The notes below the pieces were generated by a model that made no database searches, had not been told where the DNA came from, and was given only the letters and a program-made list of their open reading frames with translations. A program made the position numbers and the translations under genes. Below are positions 1-8,405 of a DNA stretch of 64,000 bases, in pieces. The stretch spans positions 434,001 through 498,000 of the forward strand of contig SAIW01000006.1 of the NCBI GenBank assembly GCA_004028795.1, given 5' to 3'. Position 1 is the first letter of the stretch; the number at the start of each line of letters is the position of its first letter. The stretch is from Chitinophagaceae bacterium (GTDB lineage: Bacteria > Bacteroidota > Bacteroidia > Chitinophagales > Chitinophagaceae).

Positions 1-185
1 AATAACTCTGCTTGTTCCTGTGTACAAGTACCATCTAATTTCATCTGTTCTATATCAACTAAATTTTGTGCTAAGGCTTTAAAAGCTGCCTGTGCAGGTT
101 GTGTTAAAGATGGTATGCTTGCAGATAAACTTCCTTGTGCAGCGGTAATCATAGCGTTTAAAAGTGTTGTTATATCTAATGCCAT
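1..185 (-). CDS. Unknown small protein, 3' end cut by the window
   Basis: The reading frame starts at the ATG at 185 and runs off the left edge, giving about 61 residues that begin MALDITTLLNAMITAAQG. No signal peptide or membrane segment is visible; it is Ala/Gln/Leu-rich and looks helical. It starts 5 bases after the stop of the lipoprotein gene on the same strand, and that gene starts 1 base after the membrane protein gene, so the three very likely form one transcript. Function not recognised. Confidence 0.6.
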   Translation of the reverse strand, partial: MALDITTLLNAMITAAQGSLSASIPSLTQPAQAAFKALAQNLVDIEQMKLDGTCTQEQAEL

Positions 186-190
186 ATAGT

Positions 191-688
191 TTAGTTTGAA
201 GGCGTTGCTGAATTATTTTGTTTAGTATTTATATTCTGCAACTTCAAAGCATTTTGTAAAGTTGCCATTTGTTGAAATTGAATATCGAATGTTGATTGAA
301 CGGTTTGCAGTATGCCGATATTTTTTATAGGCGTTTTAGAAAGCGATTCTAAGTTGGAAACATTATTGGCTACTGTTGTTAATTGTCCGAGTATAATAGA
401 ATATTTCGGCAAAGCTGCAGCACGAATCTGAAGACTTTTAATTTCTCCTTCAATTATTGTAAATGTATTTTTCAGACTATCGTAGTTGTTGGCAGAAAAA
501 TTTCCATCAGTTACATTCTTTTCCATTGCAATAATAAGTGTGGTAACATCCGTTTGAATTTTTTGAATACCGCTATCTGTTACTGCATCATAAGCTCCTA
601 TAAACATTACATGGCAGCTTGTTAAAACAAAACTTATTACTGCAAATGCTATAACTATTCTTTTTGAAAAAGTTTTTTTGAATGTCAT
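191..688 (-). CDS. Putative lipoprotein of unknown function
   Basis: 165 residues. The N terminus has basic residues, a hydrophobic stretch and a lipobox-like LTSC with the cysteine at about residue 25, so it is predicted to be exported and lipid-anchored. The rest alternates hydrophobic and polar residues (for example IQTDVTTLIIAMEKNV), suggesting a helical, possibly coiled-coil periplasmic domain. It is the middle gene of a tight three-gene unit. No family was recognised and there is no enzyme motif. Confidence 0.65.
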   Translation of the reverse strand: MTFKKTFSKRIVIAFAVISFVLTSCHVMFIGAYDAVTDSGIQKIQTDVTTLIIAMEKNVTDGNFSANNYDSLKNTFTIIEGEIKSLQIRAAALPKYSIILGQLTTVANNVSNLESLSKTPIKNIGILQTVQSTFDIQFQQMATLQNALKLQNINTKQNNSATPSN

Positions 689-689
689 A

Positions 690-1367
690 TTACTGTGGTG
701 TGGTTGGTTGAATATTATTAACAGCAGGGCTTACTGTTGTATTAGCAGCAGGTGGCGTTATAGTAATTTGTTTGTTTTCTGTTGTTTTTAAAGCTGTGTA
801 AACACCACTGCTAACACCTAATAAAATAAGGTTGTTATTGGTTATGGTTGGAATAATATCGTCAATTTTTAAAGCCGGATTTTTAATTCTTAGTAAAAAG
901 TTGATGATAAACCAAATACCAAAAACTAAATTAAAAACCACCGTTTGCAGGCGATGCACATTTACACCGTTTTTATCAGATAAAATATCCAAAAAGAAAT
1001 TTTGCCCTTTGTAATTATCAGTTGATGGCGGCAGGCTTGGGTTTGATTGGTCGCTTACATCAATCAAAGTAGAACCGATTGTTGTAGCAGAACTGATGCC
1101 TAATAAATACAAAGTAGAATTGTTTAAATCAGGTATCTGAACATTCTTAGTAATCATAATAGTTACTAAGGCAGATAGTACAATGCTTGTCCACCAGGAA
1201 AGCTGTACTCTTGAAAAGCTGAATGAGCGTGGACTTGCTGTTGCTATATCTCTTAACAGGTAGAATTTTTTGTCGAGAAAGAAAATAATGGCAGCTAACA
1301 CAAGAAACACACACCAGAATACAAAATCGTTGTAATTCATTTGAATGGGGTTTAAAAGTGTATTCAA
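690..1367 (-). CDS. Membrane protein with two copies of an RxQ...LLGIS module
   Basis: 225 residues with about five hydrophobic segments. After the first helix (about 14-31) there is a module with SFSRVQLSWW, a helix, then LYLLGISSATTIG (about 47-97). It recurs as NVHRLQTVVFNLVFG, a helix, then LILLGVSSGVYTALK (about 135-190). From memory, an Arg-x-Gln helix followed by LxGIS occurs in a widespread uncharacterised bacterial membrane family; that assignment is inference. The C-terminal 30 residues are Thr/Pro/Asn-rich and probably disordered. It is first in a three-gene unit (gap of 1 base to the lipoprotein gene). A downstream in-frame Met at residue 10 is an alternative start. Confidence 0.6.
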   Translation of the reverse strand: MNTLLNPIQMNYNDFVFWCVFLVLAAIIFFLDKKFYLLRDIATASPRSFSFSRVQLSWWTSIVLSALVTIMITKNVQIPDLNNSTLYLLGISSATTIGSTLIDVSDQSNPSLPPSTDNYKGQNFFLDILSDKNGVNVHRLQTVVFNLVFGIWFIINFLLRIKNPALKIDDIIPTITNNNLILLGVSSGVYTALKTTENKQITITPPAANTTVSPAVNNIQPTTPQ

Positions 1368-1437
1368 ATAAAAAACAAAGTTTTTATAAAATGAAATATA
1401 TTCTGCATTTAATAATTACAGCCAGAACTTTAAGTAA

Positions 1438-2277
1438 TTAATTATTTAAAAAGAAAGGCTGTTGAGGGATATGAATATTATTTAGCCTGTTATATACTTC
1501 TACCAATTTTAAAACTGCTTTTTTACCATCTTCATCTAATGCAATAGAATAATTGTTAACATATAAATCAATGTGCTGCCGCATTACAGCCTCGCTCATT
1601 TCCTGTGCATGTATTTTTACATAATCTGCCAACTCTTTATAATGATGCTGAAAAGCATATTCAACACTTTGTTTTATTAGAGCATCAACCTGTTTACTTA
1701 TTGCTACATCAACTTTTTTATGAGCAACGATGCCTCCCAAAGGAATGGGAAGTTTTGTGGTTTCCTCCCAATATTCACCTAAGTCTACAATCTTATGTAA
1801 GCCTTTAGTTTGATAAGTAAATCTGTTTTCATGAATAATAACCCCGCAATCAACCTCTTCATTTAATACTGCATCTTCAATTTGATTGAAGACTAAAAAC
1901 TTTTTATTTTTTGCATTCGGATAAGCTAAAGAAAAAAGCATGTGTGCTGTTGTATTTTCTCCGGGAATGGCAATTGTTTTATTGTCCATAGTCCATAGTT
2001 CATAATCCACAGATTTCGAGATTAATAATGGTCCCACACCTTTACCCAAAGCACCGCCGCTATTGAGCAATAAATAATTATCTGTGACTAATGGTAATAC
2101 ACCATAACTAATTTTTGAGAAATCAAGTTTACCTTGTAATGCCCATCTGTTAAGGGTTTGCACATCTTCTAAAACAACCTCAAACTCAAAATTTTTGGTA
2201 TCAATTTTCTTATTCACTAATGCATCAAAAATAAAAGTATCATTAGGACAGGGGGAAAAACCAAGTGTATATTTCAT
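1438..2277 (-). CDS. mqnD: 1,4-dihydroxy-6-naphthoate synthase (menaquinone, futalosine pathway)
   Basis: MqnD converts cyclic dehypoxanthinyl futalosine to 1,4-dihydroxy-6-naphthoate. The 279-residue protein has the family N terminus GFSPCPNDTF (6-15), LDFSKISYG (51-59) and GKGVGPLLIS (78-87) of the periplasmic-binding-protein-like fold. His149 in GVIIHE matches the position of the catalytic histidine described for this family. Length is normal. mqnB follows the same strand 117 bases upstream, so two steps of the pathway are neighbours. The related MqnA is the main alternative, but the CPNDTF start favours MqnD. Confidence 0.9.
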   Translation of the reverse strand: MKYTLGFSPCPNDTFIFDALVNKKIDTKNFEFEVVLEDVQTLNRWALQGKLDFSKISYGVLPLVTDNYLLLNSGGALGKGVGPLLISKSVDYELWTMDNKTIAIPGENTTAHMLFSLAYPNAKNKKFLVFNQIEDAVLNEEVDCGVIIHENRFTYQTKGLHKIVDLGEYWEETTKLPIPLGGIVAHKKVDVAISKQVDALIKQSVEYAFQHHYKELADYVKIHAQEMSEAVMRQHIDLYVNNYSIALDEDGKKAVLKLVEVYNRLNNIHIPQQPFFLNN

Positions 2278-2326
2278 TGTTTTGCGAAGTAAATAAAGTA
2301 TAAAAAGTAACTACTGTATATTCAAT

Positions 2327-2400
2327 TGCAAGGTACATTACTTTACAAAATTTACACTACTTTACATACTTTATTATACTCTATAAACTTTATTCTACTT
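2327..2400. repeat. AT-rich interspersed repeat, family C, copy 1
   Basis: The spacer between mqnB and mqnD is made of repeated ACTTTA-like units, including ACTTTATTATACTCTATAAA. The same units recur in reverse complement after dinB (39972-40019) and, less exactly, between glpK and glpD (60013-60069). The right end runs 6 bases into the 3' end of mqnB. Confidence 0.5.
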
Positions 2401-3063
2401 TAATCTGTATAATTTTTCAATCATCAACAACAGGGTTTTATTTAAAACGGCTATACTTTCTTTTAGTAACCATTTGCTTTTATCTCTTTCACCAACATAA
2501 TTACTTAAGCTACGTATTTGAATAAACGGCACATTCATTTCTCTGCAAACAAAATGCAATGCTGCACCTTCCATACTTTCAATTACGGGAGCATACTTTT
2601 TTCTGTATTGCTCAATGCGTAAAATATTGGTGCTTATTTCATTTATGGTTATTGCTTTTACTTCGGGCAATTTCAGCAGGTTAAACTTCTTTAACCATTG
2701 ATTAGGTAATTTCCTTTTTTCAAAAGGATAATAGTTGGCTTTTTCCAGTTTTAAATCGAAAATATCTTTCCATTCTTTGTCTTCTTCTACACCCATATCG
2801 GCAATGGTTTCTTCTTTTACCACAACAGTGGTTGCTAATTTTTTCTTTTGGTTGAAGGTACCTGCAATACCTGCCTGAATAATTAAGTCCGGCTTTTCTT
2901 CCGCAATTAATTTCATTAATGAAACAGATGTTGCTAACATACCTACACCACTTTGATGAAAAATGATTTTAAACCTTTCACTTTCATGAGTATATAAAGT
3001 ATTAATATCCAGAAAAGTGGGCATCCACTCCCCTGTAGTGGCAGCTGTAATAACAATTTTCAT
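2395..3063 (-). CDS. mqnB: Futalosine hydrolase
   Basis: MqnB removes hypoxanthine from futalosine to give dehypoxanthinyl futalosine. The nucleoside-phosphorylase-like fold is marked by the N-terminal beta strand MKIVITAATTGEW, the glycine-rich IIQAGIAGTF (about 83-92) and the substrate-binding ESMEGAALHFV in the C-terminal third. I chose the Met at 3063 because MKIVI matches the usual family start; a Met three codons upstream is possible. It lies upstream of mqnD on the same strand. Other nucleosidases such as MTA/SAH nucleosidase are less likely given the mqnD neighbour. Confidence 0.85.
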   Translation of the reverse strand: MKIVITAATTGEWMPTFLDINTLYTHESERFKIIFHQSGVGMLATSVSLMKLIAEEKPDLIIQAGIAGTFNQKKKLATTVVVKEETIADMGVEEDKEWKDIFDLKLEKANYYPFEKRKLPNQWLKKFNLLKLPEVKAITINEISTNILRIEQYRKKYAPVIESMEGAALHFVCREMNVPFIQIRSLSNYVGERDKSKWLLKESIAVLNKTLLLMIEKLYRLK

Positions 3064-3095
3064 TTGATGCAATGAAGGTCGGCCTTTAGTTTAAA

Positions 3096-3126
3096 TTGAG
3101 TAAGAAAATTTTTGCAGTTACATTTG
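3096..3126 (+). promoter_or_regulatory. Bacteroidota-type promoter for queD
   Basis: TTG at 3096-3098, a 20-base spacer and TACATTTG at 3119-3126 match the Bacteroidota primary-sigma consensus (-33 TTG, -7 TAnnTTTG). Transcription would begin near 3133, about 15 bases before the queD ATG. Confidence 0.65.
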
Positions 3127-3147
3127 CGAAAAATTTGATTAGCAGCG

Positions 3148-3558
3148 ATGGTGTATTTAACAAGATTAGAACATTTTAATGCAGCTCATAAACTATACAA
3201 TCCTGCATGGAGCAAAGAAAAAAATGAAGCTGAATTCGGCGTTTGTGCCAATGAAAACTGGCATGGGCATAATTATGATTTATTTGTAACAATAAAAGGT
3301 GAACCTGATGCAGATACAGGTTTTATTATGGATGTAAAAACCTTGAGTAAAATAATAAAACAATATGCTGTTGATAAATTAGACCACAGAAACCTTAATC
3401 TGGATGTTGATTTTATGAAAAATAAAATGTGCAGCACCGAAAATTTAGCAGTTGCAATCTGGCAGCAGATACAACCCCATTTACCTGAAGGCGTTCAGCT
3501 ACATTGCATTAAGTTATACGAAACAGCGAGAATTTATGTAGAGTATTTCGGAGATTGA
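3148..3558 (+). CDS. queD: 6-carboxytetrahydropterin synthase family (QueD/PTPS)
   Basis: 136 residues. This zinc enzyme family converts 7,8-dihydroneopterin triphosphate; QueD makes 6-carboxytetrahydropterin for queuosine. Zinc ligands are visible as His14 (AAHKL) and His39/His41 (WHGHNY), the catalytic Cys33 sits in GVCAN, and Asp79-His80 (LDH) and Glu125 (YETAR) complete the active site. It has its own promoter and ends exactly where the convergent rimM ends, with no spacer. True 6-pyruvoyl-tetrahydropterin synthase activity cannot be excluded, and no other queuosine gene is present here. Confidence 0.85.
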   Translation: MVYLTRLEHFNAAHKLYNPAWSKEKNEAEFGVCANENWHGHNYDLFVTIKGEPDADTGFIMDVKTLSKIIKQYAVDKLDHRNLNLDVDFMKNKMCSTENLAVAIWQQIQPHLPEGVQLHCIKLYETARIYVEYFGD

Positions 3559-4077
3559 TTAACTCAAATACACATCCAGCAATCCCTCGGGTAATTCAAC
3601 GTGCAGTTCATTGTTTTTCCTATCATTTCTTATGATGGTATCTTCATGCAGCGGAATTAAAACTTCTTTGCCCTGCAATGTTATTCTTACCAATAATTGA
3701 TGTGGTTGTTCAATTATTTCTTCAATGGCTGCCAATGGTTTTCCATTATCAACCACCATCATCCCCAATAATGAAATAGCAGATTGCTTAGCGACATGTT
3801 TTTTAAAATCTTCTTCTTTTAACCATGCCTTTTTGCCAATAAATTTATGTGCAGCTTCTTTGCTTGCAGTTCCTTCCAGCAATACCAATGTTTCTTCTGC
3901 TGTTCTTGCCTTGCCTGATTCAATAAAAAAAGGTAATGGTGCATTTTTAGTAAATTCAACAAACAATACATCACCTTTTTTAAAGGTTGTTTTTTTGCCT
4001 AATACATGCAATAAAATCAACTCTCCTTTTACACCAAAAGTGGCCGCAATTTTTCCTATATGAATTTGTTCAGGCAT
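3559..4077 (-). CDS. rimM: Ribosome maturation factor RimM
   Basis: 172 residues, the normal length. RimM assists maturation of the 30S head and binds S19. The N-terminal RimM barrel begins IGKIAATFGVKGELIL (7-22), and a PRC-barrel follows from about residue 100 with VLIPLHEDTI and the terminal LPEGLLDVY typical of the family. It follows rpsP on the same strand across a 75-base gap that contains a hairpin terminator. trmD and rplS, its frequent partners, are not next to it. Confidence 0.92.
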   Translation of the reverse strand: MPEQIHIGKIAATFGVKGELILLHVLGKKTTFKKGDVLFVEFTKNAPLPFFIESGKARTAEETLVLLEGTASKEAAHKFIGKKAWLKEEDFKKHVAKQSAISLLGMMVVDNGKPLAAIEEIIEQPHQLLVRITLQGKEVLIPLHEDTIIRNDRKNNELHVELPEGLLDVYLS

Positions 4078-4100
4078 GTTTTATAACTTCTCTTATAAAT

Positions 4101-4137
4101 AAAAAAGTCCCTCAATTAAAAGGGACTTTAATTTTTT
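4101..4137 (-). terminator. Intrinsic terminator between rpsP and rimM
   Basis: AAAGTCCCT (4104-4112) pairs perfectly with AGGGACTTT (4121-4129) across an 8-base loop, and the minus strand continues with a U run from the A run at 4101-4106. It lies 16 bases after the rpsP stop and may attenuate read-through into rimM. The plus-strand side also has a T run, so it could work in both directions. Confidence 0.75.
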
Positions 4138-4152
4138 GTGGTTGGCTTGCAA

Positions 4153-4596
4153 CTACGCTTCTGATTGCTCACCGGCAGCACCATCAACTTGCTTTACAAC
4201 AGGCTGAGTACGGCGTGTTCTTTGAGTTTGGCGATGTTCAGAGCTGCGGCGTTGAATGTTTTTCTCGTGTTCAGTGTGCCATTCCTGGAATTTAACCATT
4301 GCCGTAGCATCGTCAAACAAACCTAATTTAACACCACGTAACAAGTGTTTCAAGAAAAGCACTCCTTTGAAAGAAAGAATGCGGCGTACAGTATCTGTAG
4401 GTTGAGCTCCTTTGTGAAGCCAATCTAAAGCTTTCTGACGGTCTAACTGAATTGTTGCGGGAACAGTTAACGGATTGTAAGTACCGATTTTCTGAATAAA
4501 CTTACCATCTCTTGGTGCACGTGCATCTGCCACTACTATAAAGTAGAATGGTCTTTTTTTGCTGCCGTGGCGTTGTAATCTCATTTTTACTGCCAT
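4153..4596 (-). CDS. rpsP: 30S ribosomal protein bS16 with long C-terminal extension
   Basis: 147 residues; typical bS16 proteins are about 80-90. The N-terminal 85 residues are clearly S16: [36 protein letters not shown] and YNPL, then the [20 protein letters not shown] block. From about residue 90 there is an extra tail rich in Arg, Thr, Gln and Glu ([17 protein letters not shown], then QRTRRTQ) that is probably disordered. A good promoter lies upstream and a terminator downstream, so rpsP may be largely monocistronic. Confidence 0.93.
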   Translation of the reverse strand: MAVKMRLQRHGSKKRPFYFIVVADARAPRDGKFIQKIGTYNPLTVPATIQLDRQKALDWLHKGAQPTDTVRRILSFKGVLFLKHLLRGVKLGLFDDATAMVKFQEWHTEHEKNIQRRSSEHRQTQRTRRTQPVVKQVDGAAGEQSEA

Positions 4597-4651
4597 GTTA
4601 AATAGACATTTATAGGCGTTAATAAATAGGGTTTCAAAAAAATTTGGAATG

Positions 4652-4682
4652 CGAAAATAGGCGTTTCGGTTTTTACAAACAA
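4652..4682 (-). promoter_or_regulatory. Promoter for rpsP
   Basis: On the minus strand, TTG (4682-4680), a 20-base spacer and TATTTTCG (4659-4652) fit the -33/-7 pattern of Bacteroidota promoters, with one mismatch in the -7 box. The leader would be about 50 bases. Confidence 0.55.
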
Positions 4683-4715
4683 GTTTAGCCTAAAATGTTT
4701 TGTTATGATTTTTTT

Positions 4716-4769
4716 GTTAACAGCTGTAGTGCTTGTGGCAGCTGCGTTGCATCGCACACTTGTACTTCC
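4716..4769 (-). repeat. Interspersed repeat family B, copy 1 (divergent)
   Basis: Read on the minus strand it carries TACAAGTGTGCGATGCAACG, then a cagctg...ACAGCTGTTAAC tail. It matches the family B frame best seen at 51137-51197. It lies between ffh and the rpsP promoter. Confidence 0.55.
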
Positions 4770-4817
4770 ATATCTTTTTTCAACATTCAGATTTCTGCAA
4801 TGATTAAGCCAAAAAAA

Positions 4818-6149
4818 TTACCTTCTTCCCATCATTCCTTTCATTCCCGGAAAACCACCCATCGGCATTTTATTCATCATGCTCATCATTTTCTTCATTT
4901 GCTCAAACTGCTTCATAAAAGCATTTACTTCATTCAAATCTTTACCGCTTCCTTTGGCTATGCGTAGTTTTCTTTTCTGGTCAATTAAATCGGGGTTACT
5001 TCTTTCTTCAGGTGTCATACTTTGAATCATTGCTTCAATACCTTTAAAACTGTTATCATCTACATCCACATCTTTTATAGCTTTACCAACTCCGGGTATC
5101 ATGCCCATTAAATCTTTCAGATTACCCATTTTTTTAATCTGTTGCAGTTGGTCTAAAAAATCCTGAAAGTCGAATTGATTTTTACGAATTTTCTTTTCTA
5201 ATTTCTTGGCCTGTTCTTCATCATATTGCTGTTGTGCTTTTTCAACCAAACTGGCTATATCACCCATACCCAAAATACGTTGAGCCATACGGTCGGGGTA
5301 GAATACATCTAACGTATCCATCTTCTCACCACTGCTCATAAACTTAATTGGTTTATTTACAGTGTATTTAATGGAAAGAGCAGCACCACCCCTGGTATCA
5401 CCATCTAATTTGGTTAACACAACACCACTGAAATCTAATCTGTCATTAAATGCTTTGGCTGTATTTACTGCATCCTGCCCTGTCATACTATCCACCACAA
5501 ATAATATTTCTGTTGGGTTAACAGCAGCTTTAATGTTGGCAACTTCAGTCATCATTACTTCATCTACAGCCAAACGGCCGGCAGTATCTATAATAACAAC
5601 ATTTTTATTGTTTGCTTTAGCATGTTTAATAGCATTCTCTGCAATAATAACAGCATCTTTTGTTTCTGGTTCTTTATAAATATCAACACCAATTTGTTCT
5701 GCCAGAACTGTTAACTGGTCTATCGCTGCAGGGCGATAAATATCTGCTGCAACAACTAATGGAGATTTTTTTTGATTCTTTAAATAATTAGCTAGCTTAC
5801 CGGTAAAAGTTGTTTTACCGCTACCTTGTAAACCTGCAATTAAAATAACAGCAGGGTTACCTGTAATATTGAACTCGCTTGCCGTTCCGCCCATTAATTC
5901 AGTTAATTCATCCTGCACAATTTTTATCATTAACTGGCCGGGACTAACCGCATTCAATACTTTTTCACCAACCGCTTTTTCTTTAACCTTATCTGTAAAT
6001 TCTTTGGCTATTTTAAAGTTAACGTCGGCATCAATTAATGCACGCCGGATATCTTTAATGGTATTGGCAACGTTTAAATCATTTATTCTTGCTTCGCCCT
6101 TTAAATTTTTAAAGGCACTTTCTAATTTCTCACTAAGACTATTGAACAT
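4818..6149 (-). CDS. ffh: Signal recognition particle protein Ffh
   Basis: 443 residues, normal length. Ffh binds 4.5S RNA and signal sequences of nascent membrane proteins and targets them to FtsY. Visible parts: the N domain (1-90), the G domain with P-loop GLQGSGKTT (106-114), DTAGR, and TKLDGDTRGGAALS, then a methionine-rich M domain ending in MKKMMSMMNKMPMGG. It lies upstream of a terminator-bounded rpoD and downstream of nothing on its strand until rpsP, keeping the familiar ffh-rpsP-rimM order. Confidence 0.97.
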   Translation of the reverse strand: MFNSLSEKLESAFKNLKGEARINDLNVANTIKDIRRALIDADVNFKIAKEFTDKVKEKAVGEKVLNAVSPGQLMIKIVQDELTELMGGTASEFNITGNPAVILIAGLQGSGKTTFTGKLANYLKNQKKSPLVVAADIYRPAAIDQLTVLAEQIGVDIYKEPETKDAVIIAENAIKHAKANNKNVVIIDTAGRLAVDEVMMTEVANIKAAVNPTEILFVVDSMTGQDAVNTAKAFNDRLDFSGVVLTKLDGDTRGGAALSIKYTVNKPIKFMSSGEKMDTLDVFYPDRMAQRILGMGDIASLVEKAQQQYDEEQAKKLEKKIRKNQFDFQDFLDQLQQIKKMGNLKDLMGMIPGVGKAIKDVDVDDNSFKGIEAMIQSMTPEERSNPDLIDQKRKLRIAKGSGKDLNEVNAFMKQFEQMKKMMSMMNKMPMGGFPGMKGMMGRR

Positions 6150-6174
6150 AATTGCTGCTTATAATTATTCAAAT

Positions 6175-6209
6175 AAAAAAGTGAATAAAGCATAAACTTT
6201 ATTCACTTT
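6175..6209 (-). terminator. Intrinsic terminator after rpoD
   Basis: A perfect 13-base-pair stem, AAAGTGAATAAAG (6178-6190) with CTTTATTCACTTT (6197-6209), and a 6-base loop. On the minus strand a U run follows from the A run at 6175-6180. It is 30 bases beyond the rpoD stop and just before ffh. Confidence 0.8.
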
Positions 6210-6238
6210 AAAAATGCAAATATAATGATGCAGAAATT

Positions 6239-7105
6239 TTATCCGAGATAAACTCTTAATTGCTGGCAACGGCTTGTTGTACGCAATTTATTAATGGCTT
6301 TATCTTTTATCTGCCTTACTCTTTCTCTTGTTAAATTAAACCTTGCTCCGATATCTTCTAAACTTAAAGCATCATCTGTTCCTATACCAAAGAAACAACA
6401 TAATACTTCTTTTTGCCTTTGCGTTAATGATAACATGCTGCGTTGCACTTCCTGACGAAGCGATTCATGATGTTCCAATCTTACATCAACCCTTTCAGCA
6501 TTATCGTTAATCATAACATCCATTAAAGTATTGTCTTCACCTTCACCCAACGGCGTATCCATACTTATATGCCTTGTGTTAACACTAATTGTTGCTGCAA
6601 CTTCTTCTAAATCCATATTTAATATAGAGGCTAACTCTTCTGCACTGGGTTCTCTTTCATATTCCTGTTCTAATTGCTGAAATGCTTTATTAATGCGGTT
6701 GCTTAAACCAACTTTATTTAATGGCAAACGCACAATTCTGCTTTGTTCTGCCAATGCCTGTAAAATGCTTTGTCTGATCCACCATACAGCATAAGAAATA
6801 AATTTGAACCCTCTTGTTTCATCAAACCGAAGTGCTGCTTTAATTAAGCCTAAGTTTCCTTCATTAATTAAATCAGGTAAAGTCAATCCTTGATTTTGAT
6901 ATTGCTTTGCAACAGAAACTACAAAACGAAGATTGGCTTTAACCAATCTGTCTAATGCACGCTGGTCATTGCTTTTAATGCGAATGGCTAATTGCACTTC
7001 TTCCTCGGGGGTTATTAATTCTACTTTAGCAATTTCCTGCAAATACTTTTCTAAGCTTTGGCTTTCTCTATTGGTAATAGATTTAGAAATCTTGAGTTGA
7101 CGCAT
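6239..7105 (-). CDS. rpoD: Primary RNA polymerase sigma factor (RpoD/SigA, short form)
   Basis: 288 residues counted from the Met at 7105; a Met two codons upstream is possible. It lacks region 1.1, as is normal for the Bacteroidota housekeeping sigma factor. Region 1.2 starts [15 protein letters not shown], region 2 has [18 protein letters not shown] and [13 protein letters not shown], region 3 follows, and region 4 has the helix-turn-helix [19 protein letters not shown]. The rest of the polymerase is not nearby. The promoters listed in this window fit the TAnnTTTG element this factor recognises. Confidence 0.95.
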   Translation of the reverse strand: MRQLKISKSITNRESQSLEKYLQEIAKVELITPEEEVQLAIRIKSNDQRALDRLVKANLRFVVSVAKQYQNQGLTLPDLINEGNLGLIKAALRFDETRGFKFISYAVWWIRQSILQALAEQSRIVRLPLNKVGLSNRINKAFQQLEQEYEREPSAEELASILNMDLEEVAATISVNTRHISMDTPLGEGEDNTLMDVMINDNAERVDVRLEHHESLRQEVQRSMLSLTQRQKEVLCCFFGIGTDDALSLEDIGARFNLTRERVRQIKDKAINKLRTTSRCQQLRVYLG

Positions 7106-7344
7106 ACTCATAGTAGATGGGTTTTATAGATGGTTTGGTTGTTTTGGTGGTTATCTAAAAACGCAGCGTCTTCATCACTACAGCAATTTAAGCAACTTGT
7201 TTTGAAACATGTGAAAAAAAATTGCATTTCAACTGAATTTAATTTAAAAACCGCTTTTGAAAAAAATAATTGGCAGCTATGGATTATTTAATATTATTGC
7301 ACCGCCTGTGAGGCAGGTTTTTTAAGAGAACGAAATAATTTGTA

Positions 7345-7728
7345 ATGAGTAAGAAACAATTGTACACACTTGAATATAAAGTGCGTTGTTCGCCAAGTAT
7401 ATTGTTTGAATTTTTAAGTACGCCAACAGGTTTGCAGGAATGGTTTGCAGATAAAGTTGATGAATGGGAAGGCGTTTTAAGTTTCAGCTGGGGCGGCGGT
7501 ACACCCGATAAAGCTAAGATTCTCGATCAGGAAGAAGATAAATTTATTCGCTACCAATGGTTACATTCAGAAAAAGGTGAATATTTTGAATTCAGAATTG
7601 CCACTACTGAAATATCTAATCAAACCATTTTAGTAATCTCAGATTTTGCAGAGAAGGCTGATATTAAAGACCAGAGCCAATTGTGGGATTATCAAGTGAA
7701 AGAATTATTCCACAGATTGGGAAGCTGA
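7345..7728 (+). CDS. START-like (SRPBCC fold) domain protein
   Basis: 127 residues. It resembles the small START-like/AHSA1 group common in Bacteroidota: YKVRCSPSILFEFLSTPTGLQ then EWFADKVD (10-39) and a Trp/Gly-rich strand FSWGGGTP. Such proteins form a helix-grip cavity for hydrophobic ligands, but no ligand is known for this group. It has no signal peptide, so it is cytoplasmic. Its 3' end overlaps the convergent neighbour by 24 bases. Confidence 0.7.
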   Translation: MSKKQLYTLEYKVRCSPSILFEFLSTPTGLQEWFADKVDEWEGVLSFSWGGGTPDKAKILDQEEDKFIRYQWLHSEKGEYFEFRIATTEISNQTILVISDFAEKADIKDQSQLWDYQVKELFHRLGS

Positions 7729-8286
7729 TAATAACTGATGATAATTTTCCTGTAAGTATAATAACGCGTTATCCCACTGGCCAAGTGGGATTTTTTTTGC
7801 CAGTTTAAAAAAAGGTAATGCATTTATTTCTTCAATAGTTAATGCGTGTAAAGGCTTATAGTTATCTTCTCTGAAATGATGCTGCCACTCATCTTTATTA
7901 ATACAAACAAACCAATCATCTTTTAAAATATCTGCAACAGCATTTCGAAATTCAAATTTATATTTCCCTTTCAACTGAAGGGTGATGCTGAAAAAATTAC
8001 CCCACCAGAAAAATATTCTCATTGCAAAAAAATCTTCATGCTTAAAACATCTCGGATAATCTAACATTACCCAAGGTAAGCCTTCATAATTTTCTCCTCT
8101 TGAAATTTTAGGGCCGGCTGATAAAATTTCCTGGGGTAAGTTTTGTTCTTTAGCAATGTGTTCCAATGCCATACTTAACTCCCCAAACAAAGCGTATACT
8201 TTATTAATAATGTTGTTCTTTGTTAAAATAAATGAAGCGTCTGTTACCAACTTCATTTCAGCATCTGAAAGCTTTACATTTGCCAT
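7705..8286 (-). CDS. Conserved hypothetical protein
   Basis: 193 residues, no signal peptide and no membrane segment. The central part is rich in aromatics (FFAMRIFFWWGNFFSITLQL, about 88-107) and looks like a compact alpha/beta domain, but no family motif was recognised. The gene converges on the START-like gene with a 24-base overlap of the two 3' ends. Its start is 22 bases from the family A repeat at 8309. Confidence 0.6.
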   Translation of the reverse strand: MANVKLSDAEMKLVTDASFILTKNNIINKVYALFGELSMALEHIAKEQNLPQEILSAGPKISRGENYEGLPWVMLDYPRCFKHEDFFAMRIFFWWGNFFSITLQLKGKYKFEFRNAVADILKDDWFVCINKDEWQHHFREDNYKPLHALTIEEINALPFFKLAKKIPLGQWDNALLYLQENYHQLLSASQSVE

Positions 8287-8308
8287 GCAATAAAAATAAA
8301 TCCTTTGT

Positions 8309-8388
8309 CGTCATTTCAAAAGGTAATACCTGAGAAATCTAATTAAACAGATTGCTAAGATGGGTAAAACCCCAAACCCGCAATGACG
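8309..8388. repeat. Interspersed palindromic repeat family A, copy 1
   Basis: Begins cgtcatttcaaaaggt and ends gcaatgacg, with an inner cagattgct segment. This is the degenerate form of the element at 29682-29787. It fills the spacer between the divergent hypothetical gene and the LptF/LptG-like gene, so their promoters must lie in or beside it. Confidence 0.65.
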
Positions 8389-8405
8389 AAAGAACTACAA
8401 TAAAC

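Noticed and set aside
8352-8405. Longer LptF/LptG-type reading frame from a TTG at 8352
   Set aside because: The extra codons lie in a family A repeat and do not resemble the family start; GTG at 8406 fits better.
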